Source: Haloarcula argentinensis DSM 12282
GTDB lineage: Archaea > Halobacteriota > Halobacteria > Halobacteriales > Haloarculaceae
DNA length: 64,000 bases
Reading direction: 5' to 3'
Assembly (NCBI GenBank): GCA_000336895.1
Contig: AOLX01000030.1
Coordinates: 124,001 to 188,000 of the forward strand
Notes under the pieces: model-generated
What the model was told of the DNA's origin: nothing
The model's input: only the letters and a program-made list of their open reading frames with translations
Databases searched by the model: none
Position numbers and translations under genes: made by a program
Part shown: positions 28,002 through 37,945 of the stretch, one piece after another
Numbering within the stretch: position 1 is the first letter of the stretch
How the letters are laid out: each line of letters begins with the position of its first letter

Positions 28002-31000
28002 TCAATCGAGCGACTCGATCAGCACGACAGCGCCATCCGGTAGGTCATCTATCGTCTCCTGAATTCGCCGTAACTGCTCGTCCACGCCCGCAAGCACTTG
28101 TTCAGCTTCTTCGATCAATTCACCCACTCGTTCCTCACTTGGTGAGCGGATCCCCTCTACTGCATCGACGATCTCGTCGGTGATGTCGTGGTCTGGATGC
28201 TCGGACTGCAGTTCCTCGGCGAGTTCCGCAAGCCGCTCGTCGATCTTGAATGGGTTCTCCGCCGCATCGAGGAGTTGTTCTACATCGTCGACACTCGGCG
28301 GCTGCGACCGGGTGAGCATCTCGTTCACGTCGGCCGTGACTGGGTGATTCGGATGGTCTTCCGCGAGCCGTTTCGACGCGTCGCGGAGTTGCGACCAGAG
28401 CGAGGCTTCGCTACCGGGGGCTTCGAGGAGCCGCCGTGCCCGTTCGTACCGTCTGGCCTGTTGGACGACCGTCGGGTCGACGAGGGCTTCCTCGGAGAAC
28501 GAGTCACCACGCCACGCCGTCTCGAAGAGATCGTAGAGGTCGTCGATGGTGACGCCGTCGAATTCGACGGCGACGCGGTCTGCGGTTTCCTTGCTGCTCC
28601 CGTCATGAGCGTAGAGCCACGTGGCGAGACTGGACACCATGCTCTCTGGCTCCTCGTCCGTCGGCGGTTCGCCCGTGATGCGTTCGTACTGCGCACGGAC
28701 GACGGTACGCCTGTGCGTGTCAGCGTCTTCGAGTAGTGTTCGAAGCCGGTCGGCGGCTGGCACTTCGTCTCCGCCGACGACTGCTTGCATCTCCCCCGTA
28801 ATGTCCGGACCGGGGTAGCGCCGCTTCATTTCTACTGTCCGCTGGCTGAACTGCTCCCAGAGAGACTGGCCGTCCTCGCTCGGCTGGAAGAGCTCGCTGG
28901 CCCGAGCGAACCGCTCGGACTGCTGTTCGACCGTTTCGGACGCGAAAGCATCCGTTTCAAGAGATTCGCCCTCGAGTGCGGGTTGGAGCGCTGTTTCGAG
29001 TTCGTCCAGCGAAGCGCCGTCGCCGAACTCCCTGCTGACGCCTCGAATGACGCGTTTCACCAGTACGCTGTTCTCGTCAACCCACTCGGCTAACGCAGAG
29101 AGCCACGCGTCGGGGTCGGTCCCGTCCGGCTCCTCGCCGATCAGCGTCTTGACGGTTTCCCGAATCCGCTCTGGATCGATATCGCCTATCGACTCGAAGC
29201 GGATCTGTACCTCGGTCAGGTTCGTCTTGTTTCTGACCGCCCGTCCGATCTCCTCCGGTTCGGTAATGTACTCGTCGTCCCGCCGGAGTGCGATCTCGTT
29301 GGCTGTTGCAAGCGTGATCAGCAGTGCCGAGATCGACTCCTGGGGCGTCCCGCGATACGCGCCGCCACGCTGGACAGTCTGGGTAAGCACGTCCTCAGCC
29401 CGAAGCGACTGAGTGTCCACGTACTCGTTGAGGAATTCCCGACACCAGCCGTCGGCGAGTTCGGCGCGGTCGGTATCTACTCCAAGCGTGACAGCGTCTT
29501 CGCTCGTGAGCGGCCAGTCGGCGACACCGCGGAAGAACTGTGCCATCAGCTTGGCATCGTCGACTTCCGTGATGCCGTTCGTCAGGACGAACCGCGTTCC
29601 GCTGAACACGGACTGGACTTCCGTTTGCACGACCTGATCGAACGCGTCCTCGTATCGCCCTCTCGTCCCGCCCGTCCGGACGTAGACGTCTGCTTCTTTG
29701 AGACTTTCGCGAATCGCCGATTCGAGTGCCCGCTGTTCGTCGCGGTGATCGGACTCCAGATCCGGATACGTGTCTGTCTCTTCCGAGAGCACTTCCTGCA
29801 TACCCATCACGTCTCGCAGGCGATCGATCGTCGATTGCTGTAAACTGACGGCGACGAGGATATGCTCACCACCGTCCCGGCCCTCGTTCGTTGCCTGCCA
29901 CGCCGCAACCTGATCGCTGACCTCGGCGTCACGGTTCGCGACCAGTCGCACACGAACGGCGTCGAACTCCGGCGTCGGTGCTTTCTCGATCGGATCGAGG
30001 ACGGAGTAGCCAAACCGGAGCGGGACTTTGCGCTCTCCCTCGAAATCCACTTCGTGTCGACTGCCAGCAGAGAGCAGGCGATCGCTGCCCTCGCGAATGG
30101 AATTCTCCAACTTGGCCGACAGCCGGTGCGATGGAATCTGTTGTGCGCGGGTCTTCGCCCGCGTCAGGATATCCTCCTGTTCCTCGGAGACCAGCAGGTA
30201 CTCCTCGTCGCCACGGTCGTTTGTCTCCGTCAGCACCTTCCGATCCTTGAGGAGAGCAGACAGCGCCGATTCGACGTCGTCTCGGACGGACTCGAACGAC
30301 TCGTCAGTCGACGTGACCATCAGTCGGGCGAGGTTTGCCGGTGTCGATGGCACCGAGGACTGAACCTGATTCAGCAGGTACAGCGCCTTTGCCACCCGAA
30401 CTGAGAACGCGTTCTCGTCGCCGCCGGCCGATGGGACGAGTTTGTTCTCGACCATCTCCTGTACCCAGAGCGGGACGTACGTCGTCTCCTCGACCAGCAG
30501 GTCGTACAGCTCGTCCCATGTGACGAGGGCACCGACCTGCTTGTCTCCCCACTCGAACCGCGTGAACAGCGATCGGACGAGGATGAGCAACGCCCGACCC
30601 TGCACGTACTCTTTTTCAGTCACGCGTCCACGCGGCATCAGTTGCTGAATCACCGTCCGGAGCAACCCGAGATCGTACTCTCGGAACGGGTACGATTCGA
30701 TTGCGTCCGGATCGGCCCCGGCGATATCTGTATATGCGTCGAGTGTCAGGTCGGGCAGCTCCCGGAGCGCGGTCTCGACGGCCTGTCCGCCCTCGACATC
30801 CTTCTGCAGCCACCGTTTCCGGACGATGATCTCGGTGTCCGCGCCTTCGAGCGGTTCTTGGGCACCGTACCACGGTTGTTCCGTGACTGCCGTATCGTCG
30901 AACTCACCGTGGATACGTTCGATCGGATACTGTCCAGTCCCGATGACCGGAGGGTTAGGCCCGACGCCGAGCTCGGTCAGCGCTTCCATCGTTTCTTGGA

Positions 31001-31844
31001 ACTCTCTGTAGCGATGGCGGCCATCGCCGATGAACAGGGCCACCTCGTCGAGCCCGATCAGCAACTCCGTCTCGGTCTCCGGCGTGCTCAGCGACGCTTG
31101 CGCCGCTTCGACGCGGTCGACGAGCTCCTCGGGATCGAACTCGTCGGGATCGACTTCCGCGATGGCGTCGTCGATCGACTGCTTGACCTCCTCCCGAGAC
31201 GCGAACGGTGAGTCCTCGAGTGTCGGAACGGCGTCGTACAGCCAGCTTCGTAGTGACGCCCGCTCGTCGTACACGTCCTCGAACGTCTGTCCGTCGTGCT
31301 CGACTTGCTGTAGCCGCTCCCAGCAGTCATCGTGGTTCATGTCGAGTTGCCACGCCCATTCGAGCAGCCAGTTCGGATCAGTCGGATACCCGAGTTCGCG
31401 GCCGATTGCCTCGTAAATGAGGTAGGGGAGCGGCGGTTCTTGTGACGCGTCTCGGTTGAGGAGGTTCAGGAAGACGGGCTTCAGTCGGTCGACGTGAGAG
31501 TCGGCGACGCTCTGTCGGAACGACTGGAAACCCGGCCACCTGTTCGCCAGTTCTTCGCCGAGATCGGTAAACTCCGATTCGGTATCGGCGGCGAAGCCGA
31601 TGAGTTTCAGGAGGTGTGTCTTCCCCGACCCGAACGTCGCGGAGATGTAGAGGAAACGCGGTTGCTCGTGTGGATACTTGTCGACGAGATCTCCGAGCGT
31701 AGTGAGCACGTCGCGAGCGCTGGCGGTCTCGTAGAACTCGCGGACGTCGTTTTCGGCCTGTGCTCTGGCGTTGACCTTCTGGACTTCTTCGAGTTCGCGA
31801 GTCGGTGATTGCTGGAAGATGTCGTGAATGTGTGTGTCGCTCAT
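28002..31844 (-). CDS. brxC: BREX ATPase BrxC/PglY (second copy)
   Basis: A 1280-residue ATPase of the BrxC/PglY family. Walker A is ATFGSGKTHLLK (about residue 68), Walker B LLIGLDEVALFIG (about 262). Then come the family's long helical domains, and the C-terminal 250 residues are rich in charged heptad-like helices. The N-terminus (MSDTHIHDIFQQSPTRELEEVQKV) differs from the other copy. It is paralogous to brxC-1, with which it shares the LDEVxLFIG block. Its ATG overlaps the brxB stop (ATGA). BrxC proteins are AAA-type ATPases needed for BREX defence, probably acting on DNA with PglZ and BrxB. Two divergent copies suggest a heteromeric ATPase. Confidence 0.9.
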   Translation of the reverse strand: MSDTHIHDIFQQSPTRELEEVQKVNARAQAENDVREFYETASARDVLTTLGDLVDKYPHEQPRFLYISATFGSGKTHLLKLIGFAADTESEFTDLGEELANRWPGFQSFRQSVADSHVDRLKPVFLNLLNRDASQEPPLPYLIYEAIGRELGYPTDPNWLLEWAWQLDMNHDDCWERLQQVEHDGQTFEDVYDERASLRSWLYDAVPTLEDSPFASREEVKQSIDDAIAEVDPDEFDPEELVDRVEAAQASLSTPETETELLIGLDEVALFIGDGRHRYREFQETMEALTELGVGPNPPVIGTGQYPIERIHGEFDDTAVTEQPWYGAQEPLEGADTEIIVRKRWLQKDVEGGQAVETALRELPDLTLDAYTDIAGADPDAIESYPFREYDLGLLRTVIQQLMPRGRVTEKEYVQGRALLILVRSLFTRFEWGDKQVGALVTWDELYDLLVEETTYVPLWVQEMVENKLVPSAGGDENAFSVRVAKALYLLNQVQSSVPSTPANLARLMVTSTDESFESVRDDVESALSALLKDRKVLTETNDRGDEEYLLVSEEQEDILTRAKTRAQQIPSHRLSAKLENSIREGSDRLLSAGSRHEVDFEGERKVPLRFGYSVLDPIEKAPTPEFDAVRVRLVANRDAEVSDQVAAWQATNEGRDGGEHILVAVSLQQSTIDRLRDVMGMQEVLSEETDTYPDLESDHRDEQRALESAIRESLKEADVYVRTGGTRGRYEDAFDQVVQTEVQSVFSGTRFVLTNGITEVDDAKLMAQFFRGVADWPLTSEDAVTLGVDTDRAELADGWCREFLNEYVDTQSLRAEDVLTQTVQRGGAYRGTPQESISALLITLATANEIALRRDDEYITEPEEIGRAVRNKTNLTEVQIRFESIGDIDPERIRETVKTLIGEEPDGTDPDAWLSALAEWVDENSVLVKRVIRGVSREFGDGASLDELETALQPALEGESLETDAFASETVEQQSERFARASELFQPSEDGQSLWEQFSQRTVEMKRRYPGPDITGEMQAVVGGDEVPAADRLRTLLEDADTHRRTVVRAQYERITGEPPTDEEPESMVSSLATWLYAHDGSSKETADRVAVEFDGVTIDDLYDLFETAWRGDSFSEEALVDPTVVQQARRYERARRLLEAPGSEASLWSQLRDASKRLAEDHPNHPVTADVNEMLTRSQPPSVDDVEQLLDAAENPFKIDERLAELAEELQSEHPDHDITDEIVDAVEGIRSPSEERVGELIEEAEQVLAGVDEQLRRIQETIDDLPDGAVVLIESLD

Positions 31845-32422
31845 TGGAGATGCACCCCCTCAACCCGGCCTTCGATCTGGTGGGCTGGGTAGTAGTTGCG
31901 CGATTCCTCGCCGAAGAAGCTCAGTTTCCCACCGACGATGTCTCCGGGGAACGGAATGCCGATCGTGGACTGGACGTTGCAACGATCGAGTTCGTCGAGG
32001 AGCTCTGACGCACGCGTGAACGGGTATAGGCTGCCGAGATGCGTGAGGAGGACGACGTGTCGCTGCTCGCTTGGTGACTCGATCCTATCGAGCATACTCT
32101 CGACGAGTTCTTCCGCTAGCCGGTCTTGCATCGTCTCGGTGATCGTCGCTGGTTGGCTGTGCTTCCCGAGGTCAACTGCAAGTTCGAAGACTGCTGTTTC
32201 GACGAACAGCTCGTCTAACCGGAGGACTTGGACGGTTCCGTCATCCGGGAAATCCTTGGTACGATGTGGGTCCGTTGCCCACTCGGTGAGCTGTTCGGCG
32301 ACGCGTCGCTCGTACTTCGGTTGGACGGGAACGATGACGAACGGGTTTCGGATGCCGCGTCGTCCGTCGGCGAACTGTGCGACCCGATCTGTGAAGTCTT
32401 GGAAGGGACGGTTGGTCGTCAT
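31841..32422 (-). CDS. brxB: BREX protein BrxB
   Basis: A 193-residue protein of the BrxB (DUF1788) family. Family-like features are the NPFVIVPVQPKYERRVAEQL segment split by Pro, the central VVLLTHLGSLYPFTRAS, and the C-terminal block IPFPGDIVGGKLSFFGEE with YYPAH. It lies between the two brxC genes and overlaps both by ATGA junctions, so stoichiometric production with them is likely. BrxB is a small conserved BREX component without known catalysis, thought to bridge PglZ and BrxC. Confidence 0.88.
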   Translation of the reverse strand: MTTNRPFQDFTDRVAQFADGRRGIRNPFVIVPVQPKYERRVAEQLTEWATDPHRTKDFPDDGTVQVLRLDELFVETAVFELAVDLGKHSQPATITETMQDRLAEELVESMLDRIESPSEQRHVVLLTHLGSLYPFTRASELLDELDRCNVQSTIGIPFPGDIVGGKLSFFGEESRNYYPAHQIEGRVEGVHLQ

Positions 32423-35400
32423 CGGATGATCACCCCCGTTTCAGTCCGCTCGATACTGAGGTCGTGGTGTTCGACAAGCCGTTCCAGTTCGGAGTCCAGC
32501 GGTCCGCGATCCGACGGGAGAACCCCGATCGCCGCGATGTCTGTGGGAGACTGCTCCCCAACGAGTGTCTGTAGCTCTTCGAACGTATCCCGTAATTCGC
32601 CGATGTCGCTGCCTGCAACCACAGCGAGGGGTTCGCTGTCGAGGAGTGTGTTCGTCGCTCGAATGAAGTCGTCAGCCTCGGCGTTGGTCGTTCCGCTGAT
32701 CACCGTCGACACCGCGTCCGAGACGTCCTCGTGCCACGATGCAGCTCGGCGGAGCGGTGTGATGTACTCGCTCTCGAAGGCCGGCCGAACGTTTGACCCG
32801 AACTCGCTCAGGGGCTGGATCCACGGATGCGCCTGTAACTCCTCGACCAATCCATCGGCTCCGGTTTCTTCCCGGAACGAGTCCCACGCGGTCTCGATCG
32901 CGTCGTCAAGCGCCGGTACAGTGGTTTGGGCGTCGTTGAACCGATCCCAGCCATCGTGCGTCCACCACTCGCCCTCGTAGTCGTCGATGCTCTCGCGAAG
33001 CGTCTGGCTGGCCGTGTCGCACTCCTCGGTCAGCCAGTCGTACGACTGCTGGGCGAGAGTCAACTGTGCGTCGATTCGTGTGAGCGCGGGCAGGCGCAAG
33101 CTCCACACCTCCTCGGCATCGTCGTACCACTCTTGGGCGTTGTTGGTTGCTTCGACGACGTCCTCCCAGTCAGTGTCGCGTGACTTGACGGCCTCTCGTC
33201 GGTCGATCGCACTCTGCTGCTCGGCTTCGAGCGCGTCCACGAACGACTCGAGAAGGATGCGAACGGCTTGCGTTTGGATGTCACTCTCGGCGACCAGTTT
33301 GACGTCCTCTACGAGACTACCGATTCGACCCGCGAGCGTGTCGTTCGCGGACTGTAGCCTGACGATTCCGTCCGGGATGGTTTCCGTCGAGTCGATGAAT
33401 CCGCCCTCGCGGAGAGTTCCTCGGACATCGCCACTCTTCGCAATCTTGAGACGTGTCGTCGTCAGTTTGTTCAGATCGATGACTGCGTCGAGTTCGAGGG
33501 AGTCACCCGTTTCGTCGACGGGCAGGAAGTCCCCCTTCCGGCAGAGGCCCCAGATGATCGCACACAGCGCCGGGGGGGCGTCCTCGTAGATCGGCTTCTT
33601 CTTTACAATGCCGTCGAGGATCGTCGCCATCGCGAGGTTCCCGCCGCGTTGCTTCAACTGTCGGCCGGTGAAGGCGCGTACGTTGTTCTGGATCGACCCA
33701 CCGTGCGTTTCGGGGTCTTCGGTCGCGACATCGATCTGCTGGGCCCACACAGGGAGCGGGTCCTGGGCGGAGAGGCCCCGGAGCTCCTGTAAGTGTTCGT
33801 CGCCGACTTGCAGCATTACGGGATGGAAGTCGTCGGGATAGTTGACATCGAGATACTCCTCGACTCCTGTGCCCATGCCCCCGATCTGATCGCCTCGATC
33901 CTTGATGTCGAATGCTCCGCTATTGAGGGCCCCAGCGAGTTTGCTCTGAACGCGAGCCCCGCGGTCGGAGAGGTCACGCTCGACGGACTGTGGGAGCGTA
34001 TGGTCTCCGACGGCATCTCTGAGCGACCACCACTCGATGAGGCTATCTCGGAGGTCGTCGAGTCCGTCCTGTCCGATCGTCCATTCGAGCGGGTCCCCGT
34101 CGTAGTCGACGTCTGTTCCAGCGGGAGAAATTCCCTCGACGGCGACCTCGACATCGAGTGCGTCCTCAGCGTCGACCGTCGTACCGAGTTCGATCCCGTC
34201 GATACTGAATCCGTAGCGAACGGGATACTGCTCGCCGGTATCCCCGTACTCGGCCGACGTCGGCAGTGAGAGGTCGCGTACGATGTCCTCCCAGAGATAC
34301 CTGTCCACGGCTTCGATGATGGACTGCCAGTCCGGATTGTCGAGGTTTTCCTCGGCGGCCTCGATGATCTCGCGCTCTTCAGGATGCGTGAACGCGTACT
34401 TCGGCCCAGTTTCGTCGTGCGTGGGGCGGATGAATTTCCGAAGCCGTTGGAGGGAATCCTCGACGCGGTTCTCCATCTGGAACTGAGTCGGGCCATCGAG
34501 GTCGCTCAACACGGCGACTGCGAGGTTCCGCTCGGACATCGGAATGGTGTCCGGGATGTGTTGGAGGAGCAGCACGGCCTTCGCGACGTCCACGTCGATC
34601 TCTTCCAGTTCGCCTGCCTCGTATTGTTCCTCAATCTCCTCGATGACGCCCACGTCCTGTGGCGTAATGTCATCGAGCTCCGGTTCGATGAGGTCGTAGA
34701 AGTCGACCAGCGAAATGACGTTGGTCTCGTTGCCGGCCTCTATCCACTCTTGGAGGAGTCCGTGGACGAGAGCCAGAATCGCTCGTGCGGTTCCCGAGAA
34801 GATCGACTTCGCCGGATCGTGTGCTTCCTGCCGGAGGTTCGAGAGGATCTCGAGGAACAGCGGTGGCTGATACGGGAGGAACGGATAGAACTCGATGAGA
34901 CGCTCGCGATCGATGTTGTCGAGCGGGGGGTCGGTGTTCTGTTCGATGCCGGAGTACACGAGCAGTGTCTCGGGCTCGTTGCTGGTTCGGTCGAGGACGC
35001 GCTCCGTGCCCTCCCTCCCGGCTTCCGACTTCTTGAGTAGCCGTTGCGTCGATATTTCGCCGACGTGTCGGCTCGGCAGGCCAAACCGATGCGGGAACCG
35101 GTCCTTGACGATGCTGAAGTCGGCCCCACGAGCCGCGAACTGCGGCTGGACGTCCTCGATTTTGGCCTGTGCCGTCGCCACCAGTTGGATGTCGCCGTCG
35201 CCGGTCTCGTCGACGCTCTCCGCGAGCGTCTGCAACTCTGTGAGGCGGTCGAAATCCGTCCCGATGAAGAGACTGACCTCGTCGAGCAACAGCACGAGTT
35301 TGACTGGGCGGCCGAGTTCCGCTTCGCGGTCGCTCCGCAACTGTTCGAGGCGCTCGACCATCGCCTGCGGGTCGAGATCAGACGGCATCAGGTCGTCTAG

Positions 35401-36102
35401 ACCATCAACCGTGCCGGTCTCCTGCTCGAAGAGGGTGGGTAGAACGGCGTCCGCGAGAGCGGTGTACTGCTGAACGTCCTCCCAGTCGTACTTCTCGGGG
35501 CTGTCAACCGTACTCCGGAGTGCCGTTTGGGTGTTGGGTGTCCGGTCGTCCCACGCGTCGGTCGTCCGGTACCAGTCCTCGAAGAAGGCGACGTCGAGCT
35601 GCGACGAGAGCCCCCCCTCGGCACCAGTGAGCCGTTTCGACGTGTGAGCACTGCGGAGGACAATCTCGCTGAAGCTCAGTTTCTTCTGGCCCTGATGCTT
35701 CAGTAGGTTCACCGAGATCGGGATGACTTCGTACTCATCGTGGATCGACGACCACGTGGATTCGAGCGTGTCCAGCTCACGACCATCGGTTAGTTGCTCC
35801 CAGACCTCATCTCGCTGTCGGAGCCATTCGCTGTCTAACAGACCACGAAGCACGCTGAGGAGGTGGCTTTTCCCGCTCCCGTAGTACCCGTAGAGCCAGT
35901 AGTTCGCACCCGACCGCATATCCTCGGAACGGCCGAGCAGGCGCGAGAAGAAGTCGGACATGAAGTCCTCGGACTCCTCCGTCACGTGGTAGGTCTCGAT
36001 CGAGTCCAGCCGGTGATCCCGACCGTCGTCTTCGCGGTCGATGCGCACGGACTCCTCGAAGTCGCTCCCCACATCGGCAGCGAACCAGCCCTCGTCCGTC
36101 AT
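32419..36102 (-). CDS. brxC: BREX ATPase BrxC/PglY (first copy)
   Basis: A 1227-residue BrxC/PglY ATPase. I choose the ATG at 36102 (MTDEGWF) rather than the one at 36117, because it gives an ATGA overlap with the brxA stop, like the other junctions of this operon. Walker A is GYYGSGKSHLL (about residue 75) and Walker B VLLLDEVSLFIG (about 272), followed by VATAQAKIEDV (sensor-like) and long helical regions up to the C-terminus. The next gene, brxB, also overlaps by ATGA. Duplication of brxC distinguishes the haloarchaeal BREX type. The two copies are clearly diverged, so they are an old duplication. Confidence 0.9.
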   Translation of the reverse strand: MTDEGWFAADVGSDFEESVRIDREDDGRDHRLDSIETYHVTEESEDFMSDFFSRLLGRSEDMRSGANYWLYGYYGSGKSHLLSVLRGLLDSEWLRQRDEVWEQLTDGRELDTLESTWSSIHDEYEVIPISVNLLKHQGQKKLSFSEIVLRSAHTSKRLTGAEGGLSSQLDVAFFEDWYRTTDAWDDRTPNTQTALRSTVDSPEKYDWEDVQQYTALADAVLPTLFEQETGTVDGLDDLMPSDLDPQAMVERLEQLRSDREAELGRPVKLVLLLDEVSLFIGTDFDRLTELQTLAESVDETGDGDIQLVATAQAKIEDVQPQFAARGADFSIVKDRFPHRFGLPSRHVGEISTQRLLKKSEAGREGTERVLDRTSNEPETLLVYSGIEQNTDPPLDNIDRERLIEFYPFLPYQPPLFLEILSNLRQEAHDPAKSIFSGTARAILALVHGLLQEWIEAGNETNVISLVDFYDLIEPELDDITPQDVGVIEEIEEQYEAGELEEIDVDVAKAVLLLQHIPDTIPMSERNLAVAVLSDLDGPTQFQMENRVEDSLQRLRKFIRPTHDETGPKYAFTHPEEREIIEAAEENLDNPDWQSIIEAVDRYLWEDIVRDLSLPTSAEYGDTGEQYPVRYGFSIDGIELGTTVDAEDALDVEVAVEGISPAGTDVDYDGDPLEWTIGQDGLDDLRDSLIEWWSLRDAVGDHTLPQSVERDLSDRGARVQSKLAGALNSGAFDIKDRGDQIGGMGTGVEEYLDVNYPDDFHPVMLQVGDEHLQELRGLSAQDPLPVWAQQIDVATEDPETHGGSIQNNVRAFTGRQLKQRGGNLAMATILDGIVKKKPIYEDAPPALCAIIWGLCRKGDFLPVDETGDSLELDAVIDLNKLTTTRLKIAKSGDVRGTLREGGFIDSTETIPDGIVRLQSANDTLAGRIGSLVEDVKLVAESDIQTQAVRILLESFVDALEAEQQSAIDRREAVKSRDTDWEDVVEATNNAQEWYDDAEEVWSLRLPALTRIDAQLTLAQQSYDWLTEECDTASQTLRESIDDYEGEWWTHDGWDRFNDAQTTVPALDDAIETAWDSFREETGADGLVEELQAHPWIQPLSEFGSNVRPAFESEYITPLRRAASWHEDVSDAVSTVISGTTNAEADDFIRATNTLLDSEPLAVVAGSDIGELRDTFEELQTLVGEQSPTDIAAIGVLPSDRGPLDSELERLVEHHDLSIERTETGVIIR

Positions 36103-36941
36103 ACTTCGCCCTCCCACGGTTCAGCCCAGCCGTACGTGTCGTCGACCGGCTGGAGCCGTAATTCACCGTGAATCCCGCTCGCTTCCCAGTTCGGATCGTC
36201 GCTCACGCGCTCGGCCAAGGAGTCCCAGTACTGGTCCGACTGGAAGAGGTAGAGCCAGCCGGTCGGCTGGGAGAGCCAGTCGTCGCCCTGGCTCTCCCAC
36301 GAGTAGCCTGATGCGACGAGTAACGGCGTCGACCCGAGATTTGGGATCTGTCCCTGCAAGGTCTGTTGAGTGTCGAGAACACCGATATCGCGCAGCACCG
36401 ATCGGAGCCCCTCTCCCCACCGGCGCGTCGTCGATTCAGCGTAGTCAAACTCGCTCCCGTCCTCGTAATGGAACTCGCTCAGGAGACGCTCTAACGTCTC
36501 CTGCTCGAAGCCCAGTCCGTCGACACCGGACTCCTGCAGGCGGTCGACGTATCGATGCACCGTGTACTTCACGAGGGGATCGTCTTCTAGCAAATAGAAA
36601 TACAACACCTGAGCTTTGTCACGTACCGTCTCACACTGGTCGAGTATAGAGGGGAGTTGGACAATAGACGGAAGCTTGCTACCAGCGGTCTTGAACCGCG
36701 AACTGAGAGCGCGGTAGATTCCTTTCGAACTCCCACGCGTGCTACGCTCGTCAAATCGCTCTTCGATCCACTTCTCTTCGACAACCGTCCAGTCCCGATG
36801 GTGGGCATACAGTCGAGCAAGCGTCTCCGCTCTATCAACGAGAAGCCCGCATTTAGTGAGAACCATCGTCACTTCGTCGTCAGAAAATGTCGAGTCGAGC
36901 GACGGTAGAGAAGCACCCCTCCCGTCGGTGCGGAGAGTCAT
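36099..36941 (-). CDS. brxA: BREX protein BrxA
   Basis: A 280-residue protein matching the BrxA (DUF1819) pattern. It has an N-terminal helical part, a central LLEDDPLVKYTVHRYVDRL segment resembling the conserved core, and a C-terminal winged-helix-like region (SGYSWESQGDDWL, YWDSLAERV). It is the first gene of the minus-strand operon and its stop overlaps the brxC-1 start (ATGA). BrxA is a small conserved BREX component reported to bind DNA. Upstream, a weak TATA-like CTATCAACTA (minus strand, about 36967-36979) is the only promoter candidate I see. Identification rests on the core motif plus position. Confidence 0.82.
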   Translation of the reverse strand: MTLRTDGRGASLPSLDSTFSDDEVTMVLTKCGLLVDRAETLARLYAHHRDWTVVEEKWIEERFDERSTRGSSKGIYRALSSRFKTAGSKLPSIVQLPSILDQCETVRDKAQVLYFYLLEDDPLVKYTVHRYVDRLQESGVDGLGFEQETLERLLSEFHYEDGSEFDYAESTTRRWGEGLRSVLRDIGVLDTQQTLQGQIPNLGSTPLLVASGYSWESQGDDWLSQPTGWLYLFQSDQYWDSLAERVSDDPNWEASGIHGELRLQPVDDTYGWAEPWEGEV

Positions 36942-37025
36942 ATATCATCTCGAACCAGCCACACCACTTAGTTGATAGGGAAAAGCGAACCGGGAACGTC
37001 TGGCAACCCGGGCGTTCAACCTCGG

Positions 37026-37262
37026 TTAGCAGGTCACGTCTTCGGCTGGGTCAGGAACGGTCTTGGATATCTGTAGCGCCCACACCCCGGACTCCTTCTG
37101 TTCGACGGCCACCCGTGGCGGTGCCGAGGTAAGATCTTCGAGAGTTCCGCTGACATCGCCCGGGCGGGTGTCAGTTACGAGATGGAGCGACGCACCGGGA
37201 GCGGGCGCGCCGACCGTCCCCGCGCCCGCCGCGGTCAGGAAGTCGCGCCGTGACAGCTGCAC
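37026..37262 (-). CDS. Short Tat-signal protein, possibly a remnant
   Basis: A 78-residue frame beginning with a twin-arginine signal, LSRRDFLTAAGAG, and lacking any domain I recognise after it. The hydrophobic core of the signal is short (TAAGAGTVGAPAPGAS), and the protein is far smaller than typical Tat cargo. It may be the start of a larger exported protein that has lost its body, or a genuine small secreted peptide. It sits alone between the BREX operon start and uspA. Confidence 0.35.
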   Translation of the reverse strand: MQLSRRDFLTAAGAGTVGAPAPGASLHLVTDTRPGDVSGTLEDLTSAPPRVAVEQKESGVWALQISKTVPDPAEDVTC

Positions 37263-37435
37263 CGGTCATCACTCCGTTGGACAGCGCGTATTTGCATACG
37301 TGGGACCCACGCTTTGCTAAGTGAACGATACCACAGGTCTCAATTGGTGAGACAGAGTGCGAAGATATTCGGCGAAAAAGCGTCCAAAGACGCGCTTCTG
37401 TTTTCAATACTTGTTTTGCTGAACGACTGCCGTTC

Positions 37436-37945
37436 CTATTCCGGGAGATAAAAATCGGATTTCGGCTGTCTGTGCGGGGACGTGTTCCTGAGCTTGGCAA
37501 TCTTGGACGGGTTGCGATGTCGAACGATGACAACGTCGTAGGCATCGTCCGAGGCAATCGACCCGCCAACACTGCTGATGCTTGTAACGAGATGACCGGC
37601 GTTTTCGCTTCCGATGAATACCATTGAGGCGTCTTCTCTCTTGGCCATCTTACGGATAGCTTTCGCTACAGCCCCAGCCGGCGCGTATCGATCTACGACT
37701 GTATGTCGGAAATCCGAACTCGGACACAGGTCCATCACCTGTTCGTGCAGTGAGGTGACGACCGTCTCCAGATTGAAGTCCTCGTTGGGCCCGATCCAGT
37801 CGTGTTCCCGAGCGTACTTGGCATTCCCATCCCGGATGACACTGACGGCCAGCACATCCTCTTCGAAGACAGTGCCGAACTCCGTCGCCCGGACGAGTGC
37901 TGCCTCGGCTAGTTCGGAACCGTCGAACGGCACAACGAGGGTCAT
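37436..37945 (-). CDS. Universal stress protein, UspA family
   Basis: A 169-residue UspA-fold protein. I start it at 37945, where the typical first strand MTLVVPFDGSELAEAAL begins; the upstream Met at 37987 adds 14 residues unlike the family. Conserved elements are VPFDGSELAE at the N-terminus, ALVRATEF, the central VIRDGNA region, and SMVFIGSENAG near residue 115. The usual nucleotide-binding glycine loop (G-x2-G-x9-G-S/T) is degenerate: S-SVGGSIA followed by VVIVRH. It may therefore not bind ATP. It is a monocistronic gene that probably acts in the cytoplasmic stress response. Confidence 0.85.
   Translation of the reverse strand: MTLVVPFDGSELAEAALVRATEFGTVFEEDVLAVSVIRDGNAKYAREHDWIGPNEDFNLETVVTSLHEQVMDLCPSSDFRHTVVDRYAPAGAVAKAIRKMAKREDASMVFIGSENAGHLVTSISSVGGSIASDDAYDVVIVRHRNPSKIAKLRNTSPHRQPKSDFYLPE

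Noticed and set aside
37263..37435. Possible continuation of the Tat-signal protein
   Set aside because: The region lies upstream of its start on the minus strand and has no open frame in common with it.
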